DNA from: Acidimicrobiales bacterium
GTDB lineage: Bacteria; Actinomycetota; Acidimicrobiia; Acidimicrobiales; Aldehydirespiratoraceae
Assembly: GCA_022425325.1 (NCBI GenBank)
Contig: JAKMFW010000026.1
Location: 23,300 to 87,299 of the forward strand
DNA length: 64,000 bases
Reading direction: 5' to 3'
The translations under genes were made by a program, and so were the position numbers. A model generated the notes under the pieces. That model did not search any database. It worked only from the letters and a program-made list of their open reading frames with translations, and was not told the DNA's origin. Below are positions 49,830 to 58,565 of this stretch, in pieces; the stretch's first letter is position 1, and each line of letters begins with the position of its first letter.

Positions 49830-51224
49830 TCAGACAGTTGCGACCGGTTTGTTCGGGTAGAGCACGGCGACGATCGCCGCCATCGCGACATACGCAGCGA
49901 CCCCCACCAACCAGGAGTCCTCGTAGGCCGCAAGCGCCTCGGCAGCGCCGGCCGGGCGTCCGATGATGGCGACGGCGACGGCGATGCCAAGGGCGATCGC
50001 CATCTGGAACGCCGTTGTGCGTCCGGCACCGCCCATGGCGTACTGATGTGCGGGCACGTCGCGCATCGCCGCGCCGACGAGTTGTGAGAACCCGGTGCCG
50101 GCGGCGACACCGACGAAGAGGCTCGGCAACAAGATGTCGGAGAGGTACTGCGGCTCTGCGCCGAAGTTGGCGACGAACAACCCCATGCCGATCGCCCCGC
50201 TCAATCCACACACCGTCAGGATCAATCGGTTGCCGATGCGATCGGCCATTCGTCCGGCCGGAGGAGCGACAAAAAAGGCCATCAGTGGCCCTGGTGCGAT
50301 CGCAAACCCGGTCGTCAACACCGACCAGCCCCACACGGTCTGGATCAGTGTCGGAAGCGGTACGAGCCAACCGAAGAACGCAAAGGCGAAGAAGATGGAG
50401 GCGACGTTCGCCACGGCATAGCTGCGGAGCCGGTAGAGCCCGAGATCGAACAGCGGCGCAGAGTGTCGCGACGACCGCACCACGAAGGCCGTCATCAGCA
50501 CGAGACCGAGCACGAACGACCCGATCACCGCCGCTGACGACCAGCCCCACGTCTCACCCTGAACGATGCCCAGCACCAGGGCGCCGACGCCGACACCGGC
50601 CAGCGGAACGCTGATGAGATCAACGTCGTCGGTGCCGGGCGACGGCGGGGAATCTGGCAGCCAGCGACGCCCGAGAACCAGCGCCACGCCGATGACCGGG
50701 ATGTTGATCAAGAACACCGCCCGCCACCCGAACCCTTCGACCAGCAGCGCGCCAATCGTCGGGCCGGCTGCGGCGGCGAGCGCGCCAGCCGCACCCCAGA
50801 TCCCGATCGCCATCTGGTGCCGAGCGGGCGGGGCGGCGGCGAGGACCAGGGCGAGACCCGCCGGCGCCTGCAATGCACCGCCTGCCGCCTGGACAATGCG
50901 GGCGCCGATCAGCACCTCGCTGGACACGGCGAAACCGGCCAACACCGAACCGAGCAGGAAGATCGACACGCCGGTCAGGAAGATCCGTTTGTGGCCGTAG
51001 CGCTCCGAGAGCCAGCCACCGATCAGAAGAAGGCTGGCCACACCGATGTTGTAGGCGCTGAAGATCCAGCTGAGTGCCGACTCCGACGTCTCGGAGAACT
51101 GGTCGCGGATCTCCGGGAAGGCCAAGGAGATGACCGTGATCTCCATGCTGACCATGAAAACGGCCGCCGAGGAGATACCGACGGTGCGCCAGCCGTCGCG
51201 GCCGACCGGTGGGAGCTCGCTCAT
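49830..51224 (-). CDS. DHA2-family MFS efflux pump
   Basis: 464-residue facilitator with about 14 helices (EmrB/QacA type). Motif A appears as GGWLSERYGHKRIF near 68-81 and motif C as WGAAGALAAAAGPTIGALL near 140-158. It exports hydrophobic or amphipathic compounds using proton motive force. It is divergent from an acyl-CoA dehydrogenase gene by 47 nt. The start ATG 51224 is preferred over an upstream GTG because it leaves a normal cytoplasmic head. Confidence 0.9.
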   Translation of the reverse strand: MSELPPVGRDGWRTVGISSAAVFMVSMEITVISLAFPEIRDQFSETSESALSWIFSAYNIGVASLLLIGGWLSERYGHKRIFLTGVSIFLLGSVLAGFAVSSEVLIGARIVQAAGGALQAPAGLALVLAAAPPARHQMAIGIWGAAGALAAAAGPTIGALLVEGFGWRAVFLINIPVIGVALVLGRRWLPDSPPSPGTDDVDLISVPLAGVGVGALVLGIVQGETWGWSSAAVIGSFVLGLVLMTAFVVRSSRHSAPLFDLGLYRLRSYAVANVASIFFAFAFFGWLVPLPTLIQTVWGWSVLTTGFAIAPGPLMAFFVAPPAGRMADRIGNRLILTVCGLSGAIGMGLFVANFGAEPQYLSDILLPSLFVGVAAGTGFSQLVGAAMRDVPAHQYAMGGAGRTTAFQMAIALGIAVAVAIIGRPAGAAEALAAYEDSWLVGVAAYVAMAAIVAVLYPNKPVATV

Positions 51225-51258
51225 CTCGACGGACCCTAGAGGCCACGAGGTGACCACC

Positions 51259-51264
51259 TAGCAT
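51259..51264 (+). promoter_or_regulatory. Candidate leaderless -10 of the acyl-CoA dehydrogenase
   Basis: TAGCAT lies 7 nt before the ATG at 51272 in the 47-nt divergent region. Confidence 0.4.
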
Positions 51265-51271
51265 CCCGAAC

Positions 51272-52432
51272 ATGGACTTCTCGCCCAACCCCGACCATGC
51301 GCTGATCGTCGAGGCCGTCGACGCCGTGTGCGCGACGTACGACGACACGTACTGGGCCCAACGCGACGAACGACATGAGTTCCCGTGGGACTTCTACGCC
51401 GACATGGCCGCCGGTGGCTGGGTCGGCATCGCCATCCCCGAGGCCTACGGCGGGGGCGGACAGGGCATCGCCGAGGCTGCGCTCGTCCTCAACCGGGTCG
51501 CCGCATCGGGCGCGGCAATGAACGGTTCCACTGCGCTTCACCTCACGATGTTCGGCCTGAACCCGGTCGTGAAATTCGGCAACGAGCAACTCAAGGAGAC
51601 GTTCCTTCCCCGCGCCGCCGCCGGCGACCTGCACGTGGCCTTCGGGGTGACCGAACCCGACGCTGGCACCGACACCAGCCGCATCATCACCCGAGCCACC
51701 GAAGACGGCATGGGCGGCTGGATCGTCAACGGTCGCAAGATCTGGTCGAGCAAGGCACTCGAATCCGAGGTCTGTCTGCTCCTCGCTCGAACCGATGGCC
51801 AGCCGGGCGAGTTCAACGGCCTCACGCTCTTCCTCGTCGACCTCGACCCCGAGCACTGCGACATTGCGCCGATCCCCAAGGTCGGCCGCAACGCTGTTGC
51901 CTCCTGCGAGGTCGCCTACGACGACCTTCCTGTGGAGGGGTGGCGCATGGTCGGCGAGCGCGGCCGAGGCTTTCACCACATCCTCCATGGCCTCAACCCC
52001 GAACGAATCCTGCTCTCCGCGATGGCGTGTGGCATCGGCGAAGCGGCGCTGCGTCGCGCCACGCACTACGCCAACGAGCGAGAGGTCTTCGGACGGCAGA
52101 TCGGCGCGAACCAGGCGGTGTCCCACCCACTCGCCAAGGCCCACATGGAGCTCAACGCAGCGATGACGATGATGCACCGGGCCGCCTGGCACTACGACCA
52201 CGGACTCGAGTGCGGCGAACTCGCCAACACCGCCAAGTACCTCGCTGCCGAAGCGTCGTTCTTCGCCGCCGACCAGGCGATGCAGACCCACGGCGGGCTC
52301 GGCTATGCCAGCGAGTACCACGTCGAGCGGTATTGGCGTGAGGCCCGGCTGCAGCGCATTGCGCCGGTCAGCCAGGAGATGACCCTCAACTACATCGCCC
52401 AGAACATCATGGGCCTTCCCCGGAGCTACTGA
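51272..52432 (+). CDS. Acyl-CoA dehydrogenase
   Basis: 386-residue FAD enzyme catalysing alpha,beta-desaturation of an acyl-CoA. The FAD/substrate signature VAFGVTEPDAGTDTS is near 127-141, and the C-terminal signature is QAMQTHGGLGYASEYHVERYWREAR. The residue that usually acts as catalytic Glu in the short/medium-chain subgroup cannot be assigned safely by eye. It is divergent from the DHA2 pump and is followed by a TetR regulator after 63 nt, which probably controls it. Confidence 0.9.
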   Translation: MDFSPNPDHALIVEAVDAVCATYDDTYWAQRDERHEFPWDFYADMAAGGWVGIAIPEAYGGGGQGIAEAALVLNRVAASGAAMNGSTALHLTMFGLNPVVKFGNEQLKETFLPRAAAGDLHVAFGVTEPDAGTDTSRIITRATEDGMGGWIVNGRKIWSSKALESEVCLLLARTDGQPGEFNGLTLFLVDLDPEHCDIAPIPKVGRNAVASCEVAYDDLPVEGWRMVGERGRGFHHILHGLNPERILLSAMACGIGEAALRRATHYANEREVFGRQIGANQAVSHPLAKAHMELNAAMTMMHRAAWHYDHGLECGELANTAKYLAAEASFFAADQAMQTHGGLGYASEYHVERYWREARLQRIAPVSQEMTLNYIAQNIMGLPRSY

Positions 52433-52495
52433 TGCCGGGGGCGGACCACACACCCAGGCGCTGACACACCGAGCCCGGACTGTCACACTGGTGCG

Positions 52496-53065
52496 ATGGA
52501 GACGATGACGGACCGGGAGCAGCGGGTCGATCAGATTCGTCGCGCCGCGATCCCCGTGTTCGCGAGCCAGGGTTTCAAGCGCACCTCGATGGCCGACCTG
52601 GCCGAGGCGGCCGGCGTTTCTCGCCCGGCGCTCTACCAGTACTTCGACAACCGCGCCGACCTGTTCCGCGAAGCCCTGCAGGTCATCCTCGTCGAGGCGA
52701 CCGATGCCGCACTGGCGGCGCTCGGAGGCGACGGCCTCGTCGCCGAGCGCATCGACGGCTATCTCCAGCGGCTCGTCGCCGATGGGTACGAGACCCTCTA
52801 CGGCATGGCGTTCGCGACCGAGTTCCTCGAGGCCAAGCACGAATTCGCCGCCGATGTTTCCGACGCCGAGCTCGAGCGAGGCCGCGATGGGTTGCGGGCG
52901 TTCATCGCCAACCAGACGCAGGCCAGTCCCGCCACCCGCAAGGCCGCCGCCGAGCTCGTGCTCCTCTCCCCCGCCGGGCTCAAAGCCGACTGGCCACAGC
53001 CCGAGATCTACCGCAAGCGACTCACGACACTTGCCACTGCGGCGGCGCTGCTGCTCGACACCTGA
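52496..53065 (+). CDS. TetR-family transcriptional regulator
   Basis: 189-residue repressor with the N-terminal TetR HTH (residues about 12-58; FKRTSMADLAEAAGVSRPALYQYFDNRADLF) and a variable helical ligand-binding part. It lies between a same-strand acyl-CoA dehydrogenase and a convergent P450-dehydrogenase operon (16 nt away), so control of lipid or steroid side-chain oxidation is a reasonable guess. A CACACT hexamer lies 6 nt before the ATG and may serve as a -10. Confidence 0.9.
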   Translation: METMTDREQRVDQIRRAAIPVFASQGFKRTSMADLAEAAGVSRPALYQYFDNRADLFREALQVILVEATDAALAALGGDGLVAERIDGYLQRLVADGYETLYGMAFATEFLEAKHEFAADVSDAELERGRDGLRAFIANQTQASPATRKAAAELVLLSPAGLKADWPQPEIYRKRLTTLATAAALLLDT

Positions 53066-53081
53066 CCTGCGCTCGTCGCGG

Positions 53082-54308
53082 TCAGAAGGCGATGGGCAGT
53101 GATTCGAGCCCGAGGACGAAGTTGCCGCTGCGCTCGGGGCGCTTCTCCTGCGGGCCGACAAGACGGATGTCGGGCAGCCGGTTGAGCACCTCTTCGAACA
53201 GCACCGTGAGCTCGAGACGGGCGAGGTTCGCGCCGAGACAGTTGTGGCGCCCGTTCGCGCCGAAGGCCTGGTGCTTGTTGGGAGTGCGGAAGATGTCGAA
53301 CTCGTGGGCGGTGGGGCCGAACTGTTCCTCGTCGCGGTTGCCCGACAAATAGAGCAGCAGGGTGCGGTCGCCTGCGAGGATCTTCTGACCACCGAGTTCG
53401 ACGTCGACCGTGGCGGTGCGGTTCATGTTGCGCACCGGCGTGACCCACCGGAGCATCTCTTCGATCGCTCCCGGCAGCAGCGAGCGATCGTGCTTCAGCG
53501 CCTCGAACTGTTCAGGGTGCAACAGCAACGCTTCCAGACCACCCGACATCACGTGGCGGGTGGTCTCGTCGCCGCCGACAAGGATCAACATCGTCTCGTA
53601 GATCAGATCCTCGGCCGACATGGGCTCACCCTCGGGGAACATCAGCAGGCTGATGAGATCCTCGGCCTCCGGGTCGGTGCGGGTGCTCATCTCCCCGACG
53701 ATGTACTCGACCCACTCGATCACGGCGCCGATCACCTGCTCGGCAAAGGCTTCGTCGGTGGCACCGGTGGCGAAGAGATCGGACCAGTGCAGGAGCTTGT
53801 CCTCGTCGGCAAGGGGCAGCCCCATGAGAGTGGCGATCATCCGCAGCGGGATCGATGTGGCGATGTCGTTGACGAAGTCGCAGGCACCGCGATCGATCAC
53901 ATCGTCGATCAGCTCGGTGACGGTCGCGCGGAGGAACTCCTCGTGACCGGCGACCCGCCGTGGCGTGAAGCCCGATGAGACGAGTCGACGACGACGGGTG
54001 TGTTCGGGCGGGTCGTTGTCGATCATCGACGGCAGCGAGACCTCGGGGCGAGAACCCTTGGCCGAGCAGAAAATCTCGTGGTCGGCCTCGATGCGCTGGA
54101 TGTCGTCGTGGCGGGTGATCGCCCAGAGGCCGGACGTGTCGTCCCAGTAGACCGGCGCGTTCGCCCGCATCCACGCCATCCGTTCGAACGGATCGGCATT
54201 GAAATCGAGCGACATGACGACGATGTCGTCGCGAGTCGCGTGCTCTGGCGTGCGGTGGACGATCGTCTCGGGATCAAACCGATATGCGTCGAGCGGGTTG
54301 TCGCTCAC
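53082..54308 (-). CDS. Cytochrome P450
   Basis: 408-residue bacterial-type P450. The oxygen-activating I-helix reads VGGDETTRH near 244-252, the ExxR motif is EEMLRW near 284, and the heme loop is FGANGRHNCLGANLAR with the axial Cys near 350. Actinobacterial proteins with this pattern often hydroxylate steroids, terpenes or fatty acids (CYP125/CYP142-like groups), but I cannot place the subfamily. GTG 54308 has an AGGAG RBS and lies 8 nt after an acyl-CoA dehydrogenase, so both probably act on one substrate. No ferredoxin gene is visible. Confidence 0.9.
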   Translation of the reverse strand: MSDNPLDAYRFDPETIVHRTPEHATRDDIVVMSLDFNADPFERMAWMRANAPVYWDDTSGLWAITRHDDIQRIEADHEIFCSAKGSRPEVSLPSMIDNDPPEHTRRRRLVSSGFTPRRVAGHEEFLRATVTELIDDVIDRGACDFVNDIATSIPLRMIATLMGLPLADEDKLLHWSDLFATGATDEAFAEQVIGAVIEWVEYIVGEMSTRTDPEAEDLISLLMFPEGEPMSAEDLIYETMLILVGGDETTRHVMSGGLEALLLHPEQFEALKHDRSLLPGAIEEMLRWVTPVRNMNRTATVDVELGGQKILAGDRTLLLYLSGNRDEEQFGPTAHEFDIFRTPNKHQAFGANGRHNCLGANLARLELTVLFEEVLNRLPDIRLVGPQEKRPERSGNFVLGLESLPIAF

Positions 54309-54316
54309 GACATCTC

Positions 54317-55429
54317 CTACGGGCGGGGCTCGCGGGGCAGGCCGAGGACTCGCTCGCCGAGGATGTTGCGCATGATGTCGCTGGTACCGCCCATGATCGT
54401 GTACGCCGGGCCGTAGGCGATCGCCCGGTTGAAGTAGTCGTCGGCGACCGCCTCCATGCCGAGCACCGAGGCGGCGAAGTCGGCGACGTGCTGCTGATGT
54501 TCGGTGCAGAAGCACTTGGTGGCGGCGGAGAAGCCGGCCGGTGCCTGCTTCAGCGCCTCGCGGTAGACGAGCACTCGGCCGAGCCGGTACCCGGTCTCCA
54601 GGCGGGCGATCTCCTGACGGATCCGGGGGTCGCTCGTGTCGGCTGCCGCGACGGCGCGGTCGTACAGCGGCTTGTTGGAGACGAGCCGATCGATGCCGCC
54701 CCGCTCATGTTCGAGCTGGGCCATCGTCTGCTTGAAGGCGTTGCCCTCGACACCGACGAGGTTCTCGGCGGGCACGCGGACGTCGTCGAAATAGACCTCG
54801 CAGAAGTGCCGGTTGGTGGTCATGTCGGTGATCGGACGGACTTCGATGCCGGGGAGATTCATCGGCACGATCAGCTCCGACACGCCCTTGTGCGGTGGGC
54901 CATCGCTCGATGTGCGACAGATCAGGTAGCAGTAGTCGGCGTCGGCGGCGAAGGAGGTCCAGATCTTCTGGCCGTTGACGACGAACACGTCGCCGTCGCG
55001 AACCGCAGACGTCTTGAGGCCGGCGAGATCGGAGCCGGCATCGGGCTCGGACATGCCGATGCACCAGGTGGTCTCGCCGCTGAGCATGCCGGGGAGGAAT
55101 TCCGCCTGCTGGTCCTCGGTGCCGTAGGTGAACAGTGCCGGGCCCATCTGTCGGTCGGCGAACCAGCTCGCGGCGATCGGTGCACCAGCCGAGATCATGG
55201 CCTCTCCCATGATGATGCGGGCCAGGTTGGACTGCCCGCCACCGCCGTGTTCGACCGGCCACGTCATGCCGATCCACCCCTCTTCGGCGAGGCGTTTGCT
55301 GAACTCCTTGGAGTAACCGTTGATCCAGGAGTCGGTGTGCATCCCGTAGTCGGCGACACCTTCCGCAGCGACCTTCCGGGCGCGGATCTGCAGTTCCTGG
55401 AGTTCGGGGGACAGTTCGAGGTCGAGCAT
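54317..55429 (-). CDS. Acyl-CoA dehydrogenase (FadE-type)
   Basis: 370-residue flavoprotein. The FAD signature WCIGMSEPDAGSDLAG is near 117-132 and GQKIWTS near 150. The C-terminal signature is IMGGTSDIMRNILGERVLGLP. This shape matches the FadE subunits that act on steroid or bulky acyl-CoA, which often work as heterotetramers; no second same-operon subunit is present. ATG 55429 has a GGAGGT RBS. It is the first gene of a two-gene operon with P450. Confidence 0.9.
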   Translation of the reverse strand: MLDLELSPELQELQIRARKVAAEGVADYGMHTDSWINGYSKEFSKRLAEEGWIGMTWPVEHGGGGQSNLARIIMGEAMISAGAPIAASWFADRQMGPALFTYGTEDQQAEFLPGMLSGETTWCIGMSEPDAGSDLAGLKTSAVRDGDVFVVNGQKIWTSFAADADYCYLICRTSSDGPPHKGVSELIVPMNLPGIEVRPITDMTTNRHFCEVYFDDVRVPAENLVGVEGNAFKQTMAQLEHERGGIDRLVSNKPLYDRAVAAADTSDPRIRQEIARLETGYRLGRVLVYREALKQAPAGFSAATKCFCTEHQQHVADFAASVLGMEAVADDYFNRAIAYGPAYTIMGGTSDIMRNILGERVLGLPREPRP

Positions 55430-55500
55430 CGGGGGACACCTCCGTGCATGGACGGTAGCGAACCGTGCATCATTGCAGCGCATCCAGCGAGGAGGTCACC

Positions 55501-55935
55501 GTGCACGGACTGACGAGGGAGCAGACGCTCGCCCTCAACGCGAACGTCATCGAGACCTTCCGTGCCAACGGCGGAGAGATACCCGAGGGGCATCCGCTGC
55601 ACGGCAACCCCACACTCTTGGTGACGATGACCGGTGCGAAGTCGGGCCGAACCCTGACCTCGCCGTTGAGCTACACGCCAGACGGCGACGCCTTCATCGT
55701 GATGGCATCAGCCGGTGGGAGTCCGACCTTGCCGGCATGGGCCCACAACCTGCGGGCCGACCCCGAGATCACCCTCGAGGTCGGCGCCGAGACCTTCCCT
55801 GCACATGCGGAGGAGACCGTCGGGCCGGACCGTGACCGGGCCTTCGAGCTCATGACGGACTCGCTTCCCCGATTCGCCGACTATCAGGCGTCGGTGGAGC
55901 GCCTGATCCCGCTCTTTCGACTTCACCGCCGCTGA
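55501..55935 (+). CDS. DDN-family (F420-type) nitroreductase-like protein
   Basis: 144-residue split-barrel protein of the deazaflavin-dependent nitroreductase family. The typical order is present: an N-terminal helix (NVIETFRANGG), LLVTMTGAKSGRTLTSPLSY where F420 phosphate is usually bound, and PAWAHNLRADPEITLEV. Such enzymes reduce quinones or nitro compounds with F420H2. GTG 55501 has a GAGGAGG RBS. It overlaps the convergent MarR gene by 13 nt at the stop codons. Confidence 0.85.
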   Translation: MHGLTREQTLALNANVIETFRANGGEIPEGHPLHGNPTLLVTMTGAKSGRTLTSPLSYTPDGDAFIVMASAGGSPTLPAWAHNLRADPEITLEVGAETFPAHAEETVGPDRDRAFELMTDSLPRFADYQASVERLIPLFRLHRR

Positions 55936-56438
55936 GACGGAGGCGCAACGAAGTCGCCGGCGGCGACGCGCAGTTCAAGGATCGCTGTGTCGACCGACCG
56001 TCGCCCGTCACCGGTCAAGCCGGCGACGCCGAACTCGATCTCGGCGAGCGCAACAGCAGCCTGCTCAACCCGCCGGCGGCCGTCGCGTGTGAGCACGGCG
56101 AGCGTCGTGCGCCGATCGGTCGGGTGCGGTTTGCGGGCGACGAGACCGTCCGCTTCGAGCCGGTTGACGGTGTTGGTGACCGACGCCGGATGGACCTGGA
56201 GTCGGTCGCCAACCTTGCCCAGCGGCAGTTCGCCCTCCTTGGTGAACGACAGCAGGGCGAGCACCTCGAAGCGAGAGAAGTTGAGGCCGACCGGCGCGAG
56301 CGCCGCGTCGATCCGGCCGGAGAGGATCTGGTGTGCTCGAGTGATGGAGGTGGCGGCAGTCATCGCGTCGACGGCCGCCCAACCGGCGCCTCGCCAGTTG
56401 GCCGCCGCCTCGTCGATCGGGTCGAAATCCAGCGTCAT
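55923..56438 (-). CDS. MarR-family transcriptional regulator
   Basis: 171-residue winged-HTH protein. The recognition region is LPLGKVGDRLQVHPASVTNTVNRLEADGLVARKPHPTDRRTTLAVLT, with the wing Asp-Arg-Arg motif. It is divergent from the acyl-CoA-mutase operon, with a perfect 9-8-9 palindrome in between, so it most likely represses that operon and itself. ATG 56438 follows a TAGGCT hexamer by 8 nt, implying a leaderless message. The ligand is probably an acyl-CoA or the related acid, by context. Confidence 0.9.
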   Translation of the reverse strand: MTLDFDPIDEAAANWRGAGWAAVDAMTAATSITRAHQILSGRIDAALAPVGLNFSRFEVLALLSFTKEGELPLGKVGDRLQVHPASVTNTVNRLEADGLVARKPHPTDRRTTLAVLTRDGRRRVEQAAVALAEIEFGVAGLTGDGRRSVDTAILELRVAAGDFVAPPSQRR

Positions 56439-56446
56439 CGTGCAGT

Positions 56447-56475
56447 AGCCTAGGAACAAATACTTGGACGTCAAA
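56447..56475 (-). promoter_or_regulatory. MarR gene promoter, leaderless
   Basis: On the minus strand TTGACG (56475-56470), a 16-nt spacer and TAGGCT (56452-56447) make a good sigma-70-type promoter; the MarR ATG lies 8 nt beyond the -10. The -35 lies within the palindrome at 56457-56482, as expected for autorepression. Confidence 0.65.
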
Positions 56476-56482
56476 GTATTTG
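56457..56482. promoter_or_regulatory. MarR operator palindrome
   Basis: CAAATACTT (56457-56465) and AAGTATTTG (56474-56482) form a perfect 9-bp inverted repeat separated by 8 nt. It lies between the divergent MarR and acyl-CoA-mutase genes, 10 nt before the latter's ATG, so bound protein would block both. Confidence 0.75.
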
Positions 56483-56492
56483 GAGATCTCCC

Positions 56493-58139
56493 ATGAGTGA
56501 TGACAAGCAGGCGTGGCCCTCGAAGAGCGACTGGCAACGTGAGTACGACGCGACCCGACTGCGCGACGTGCCGTTCGAGACGATGTCCGGCGTACCGGTC
56601 GATCCGGTCTACGGCGACGCACCGCTCCCCGGGCAGTACCCGTTCACCCGAGGCCTCCACGCTGCCGGCTACCGCTCTCGTCTCTGGACGATGCGGATGT
56701 TCGCCGGCTTCGGCACGGCCGAGGACACCAACGCCCGCTTCAAGGAGATCCTCCGCAACGGCGGTACGGGCCTCTCCACCGCCTTCGACATGCCCACCCT
56801 CATGGGCTACGACTCCGACTCCCCCTGGGCACTCGGCGAGGTCGGCCGCGCCGGCGTCGCCGTCGACACCCTCCGCGACATGGAGGATCTCTACGCCGAC
56901 ATCGACCTCGGCACGGTCTCCACGTCGATGACGATCAACGGCCCTGCCGCCGCACTGCTGGCGATGTACATCGCCGTCGGCGAACAGGGCGGCGTCGCCA
57001 AGGCCGACCTGGCCGGCACGATCCAGAACGACATCCTGAAGGAGTACCAGGCGCAGAAGGAATACATCTATCCCCCGCGCCCGAGCATGCGGATCGTGAC
57101 CGACATGATTCGCTACACCTCGGCCGAGATGCCGAAGTGGCACCCTGTCTCGATCTCCGGCTACCACATCCGCGAAGCCGGCTCGACCGCTGGGCAGGAA
57201 CTCGCGTTCACCCTCGCCAACGGGTTCGCCTATGTCGAAGCCGCCCTCGCCGAAGGACAGGACGTGAATCAGTTCGGGCGTCGCCTTTCGTTCTTTTTCA
57301 ACGCCCACTCCGACTTCTTCGAGGAGATCGGTAAGTTCCGTGCCGCTCGCCGCATCTGGGCCCGGTGGATGAAGGAGCGCTACGGCGCCACCGACGAGCG
57401 GGCGATGATGTGCCGGTTCCACACCCAGACCGCCGGCGTGTCGCTCACCGCTCAGCAACCCGAGAACAACATCGCCCGCGTCGCTATCCAGGCGTTGTCG
57501 GCCGCCCTCGGGGGCACCCAGTCGCTGCACACCGACTCCTTCGACGAGGCCCTTGCCCTGCCCACCGAGAAGGCGGCACGCATCGCGCTCCGCACCCAGC
57601 AGGTCGTCGCTCACGAAACAGGTGTGACCAATGTGGCCGACCCGCTCGGCGGCGCCCCCTACGTCGAGTGGATGACCGACGAGATGGAACGGCAGGCCGA
57701 GGCCGTGTTCGCCCACCTCGACGAGCTCGGCAACGGCTCGATCCTCGAGGGGGTCTACGCCGGGATCGACAATGGCTACTTCGTCGGCGAGATCGCCGAT
57801 GCCTCCTACCGTTTCGAACGCGAGATCAACAACGACCAGCGGATCATCGTGGGCGTCAACGAGTTCACCGACGGCAACGAGGACGGCGAGACCAACCTGC
57901 TGCGCATCGACCATTCCGTCGAGGAACTCCAGCGGAAACGACTCGAAGCGGTGAAACAGGAGCGCGACTCGGCCGCCGTCGAGGCATCGCTCGCGGCCAT
58001 CCGCACCGCCGCCGCTGACCCGACGGTCAACCTCATGCCGCCGATCATCGATGCCGTGAAGACCTACGCCACCGAGGAAGAGATCAGCAACGCCATGCGA
58101 GACGTGTTCGGCACCTATGTGGAACAGGCGATCGTCTGA
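56493..58139 (+). CDS. icmA: B12-dependent acyl-CoA mutase large subunit, isobutyryl-CoA type
   Basis: 548-residue TIM-barrel subunit of a methylmalonyl-CoA-mutase-fold enzyme; the B12 domain is a separate protein. The two residues that set substrate choice differ from methylmalonyl-CoA mutase: the Tyr in its RQYAGFSTA is F70 here ([10 protein letters not shown]), and the Arg 118 residues later is Q188 ([12 protein letters not shown]). Phe plus Gln is the isobutyryl-CoA mutase signature, and long stretches such as [12 protein letters not shown] and [15 protein letters not shown] match IcmA from memory. It would interconvert isobutyryl- and n-butyryl-CoA or a close analogue. An SD (GGAG) lies 7 nt before the ATG. 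Its stop overlaps the small-subunit start. Confidence 0.85.
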   Translation: MSDDKQAWPSKSDWQREYDATRLRDVPFETMSGVPVDPVYGDAPLPGQYPFTRGLHAAGYRSRLWTMRMFAGFGTAEDTNARFKEILRNGGTGLSTAFDMPTLMGYDSDSPWALGEVGRAGVAVDTLRDMEDLYADIDLGTVSTSMTINGPAAALLAMYIAVGEQGGVAKADLAGTIQNDILKEYQAQKEYIYPPRPSMRIVTDMIRYTSAEMPKWHPVSISGYHIREAGSTAGQELAFTLANGFAYVEAALAEGQDVNQFGRRLSFFFNAHSDFFEEIGKFRAARRIWARWMKERYGATDERAMMCRFHTQTAGVSLTAQQPENNIARVAIQALSAALGGTQSLHTDSFDEALALPTEKAARIALRTQQVVAHETGVTNVADPLGGAPYVEWMTDEMERQAEAVFAHLDELGNGSILEGVYAGIDNGYFVGEIADASYRFEREINNDQRIIVGVNEFTDGNEDGETNLLRIDHSVEELQRKRLEAVKQERDSAAVEASLAAIRTAAADPTVNLMPPIIDAVKTYATEEEISNAMRDVFGTYVEQAIV

Positions 58140-58561
58140 TGGCTATCGAATCCACCGACACAGAGCAGCCGACCATTCGCGTGGTGCTGGCGAAGCTCGG
58201 CCTCGACGGCCACGACCGCGGCATCAAGGTCGTCGCCCGCATTCTCCGTGACGCCGGCATGGAGGTCATCTACCTCGGCCTGCGCCAGACCACTGCGTCG
58301 ATCGTGGCCGCCGCCGAGGAAGAGGACGCTGACGCCATCGGCCTGTCGATGCACAATGCTGGCCACCTCGCGCTCGCCCCGTCGATGCTTGCGGCGCTCG
58401 ACGACGCCGACCTCGACATCCCGCTGATCATCGGCGGCATTATCCCCGAGGCTGACATTCCCGTCCTCGAGGACGCCGGTGTCGCTGCGATCCTCGGTCC
58501 GGGCGCCCCGGCCGAAGAGGTCGTCGCAGCAGTGCGGGGCGCGGTCGCCGCACGAGCCTGA
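58139..58561 (+). CDS. icmB: Acyl-CoA mutase small subunit, B12-binding
   Basis: 140-residue cobalamin-binding Rossmann domain. The base-off/His-on motif D-x-H-x2-G is present as LDGHDRG with the cobalt-ligating H25, and later GGIIPEADIP and ILGPGAPAEEV contact the cofactor tail. It completes the large subunit, with which it shares one base (TGATG). It is the only corrinoid-binding domain in the window. It belongs to the adenosylcobalamin mutase type and is not a methyl-carrier MtgC-like protein (no N-terminal helical cap). Confidence 0.87.
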   Translation: MAIESTDTEQPTIRVVLAKLGLDGHDRGIKVVARILRDAGMEVIYLGLRQTTASIVAAAEEEDADAIGLSMHNAGHLALAPSMLAALDDADLDIPLIIGGIIPEADIPVLEDAGVAAILGPGAPAEEVVAAVRGAVAARA

Positions 58562-58565
58562 CGTC

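Noticed and set aside
56493..58561. Methylmalonyl-CoA mutase
   Set aside because: The specificity Tyr and Arg are replaced by Phe and Gln, the isobutyryl-CoA mutase pattern.
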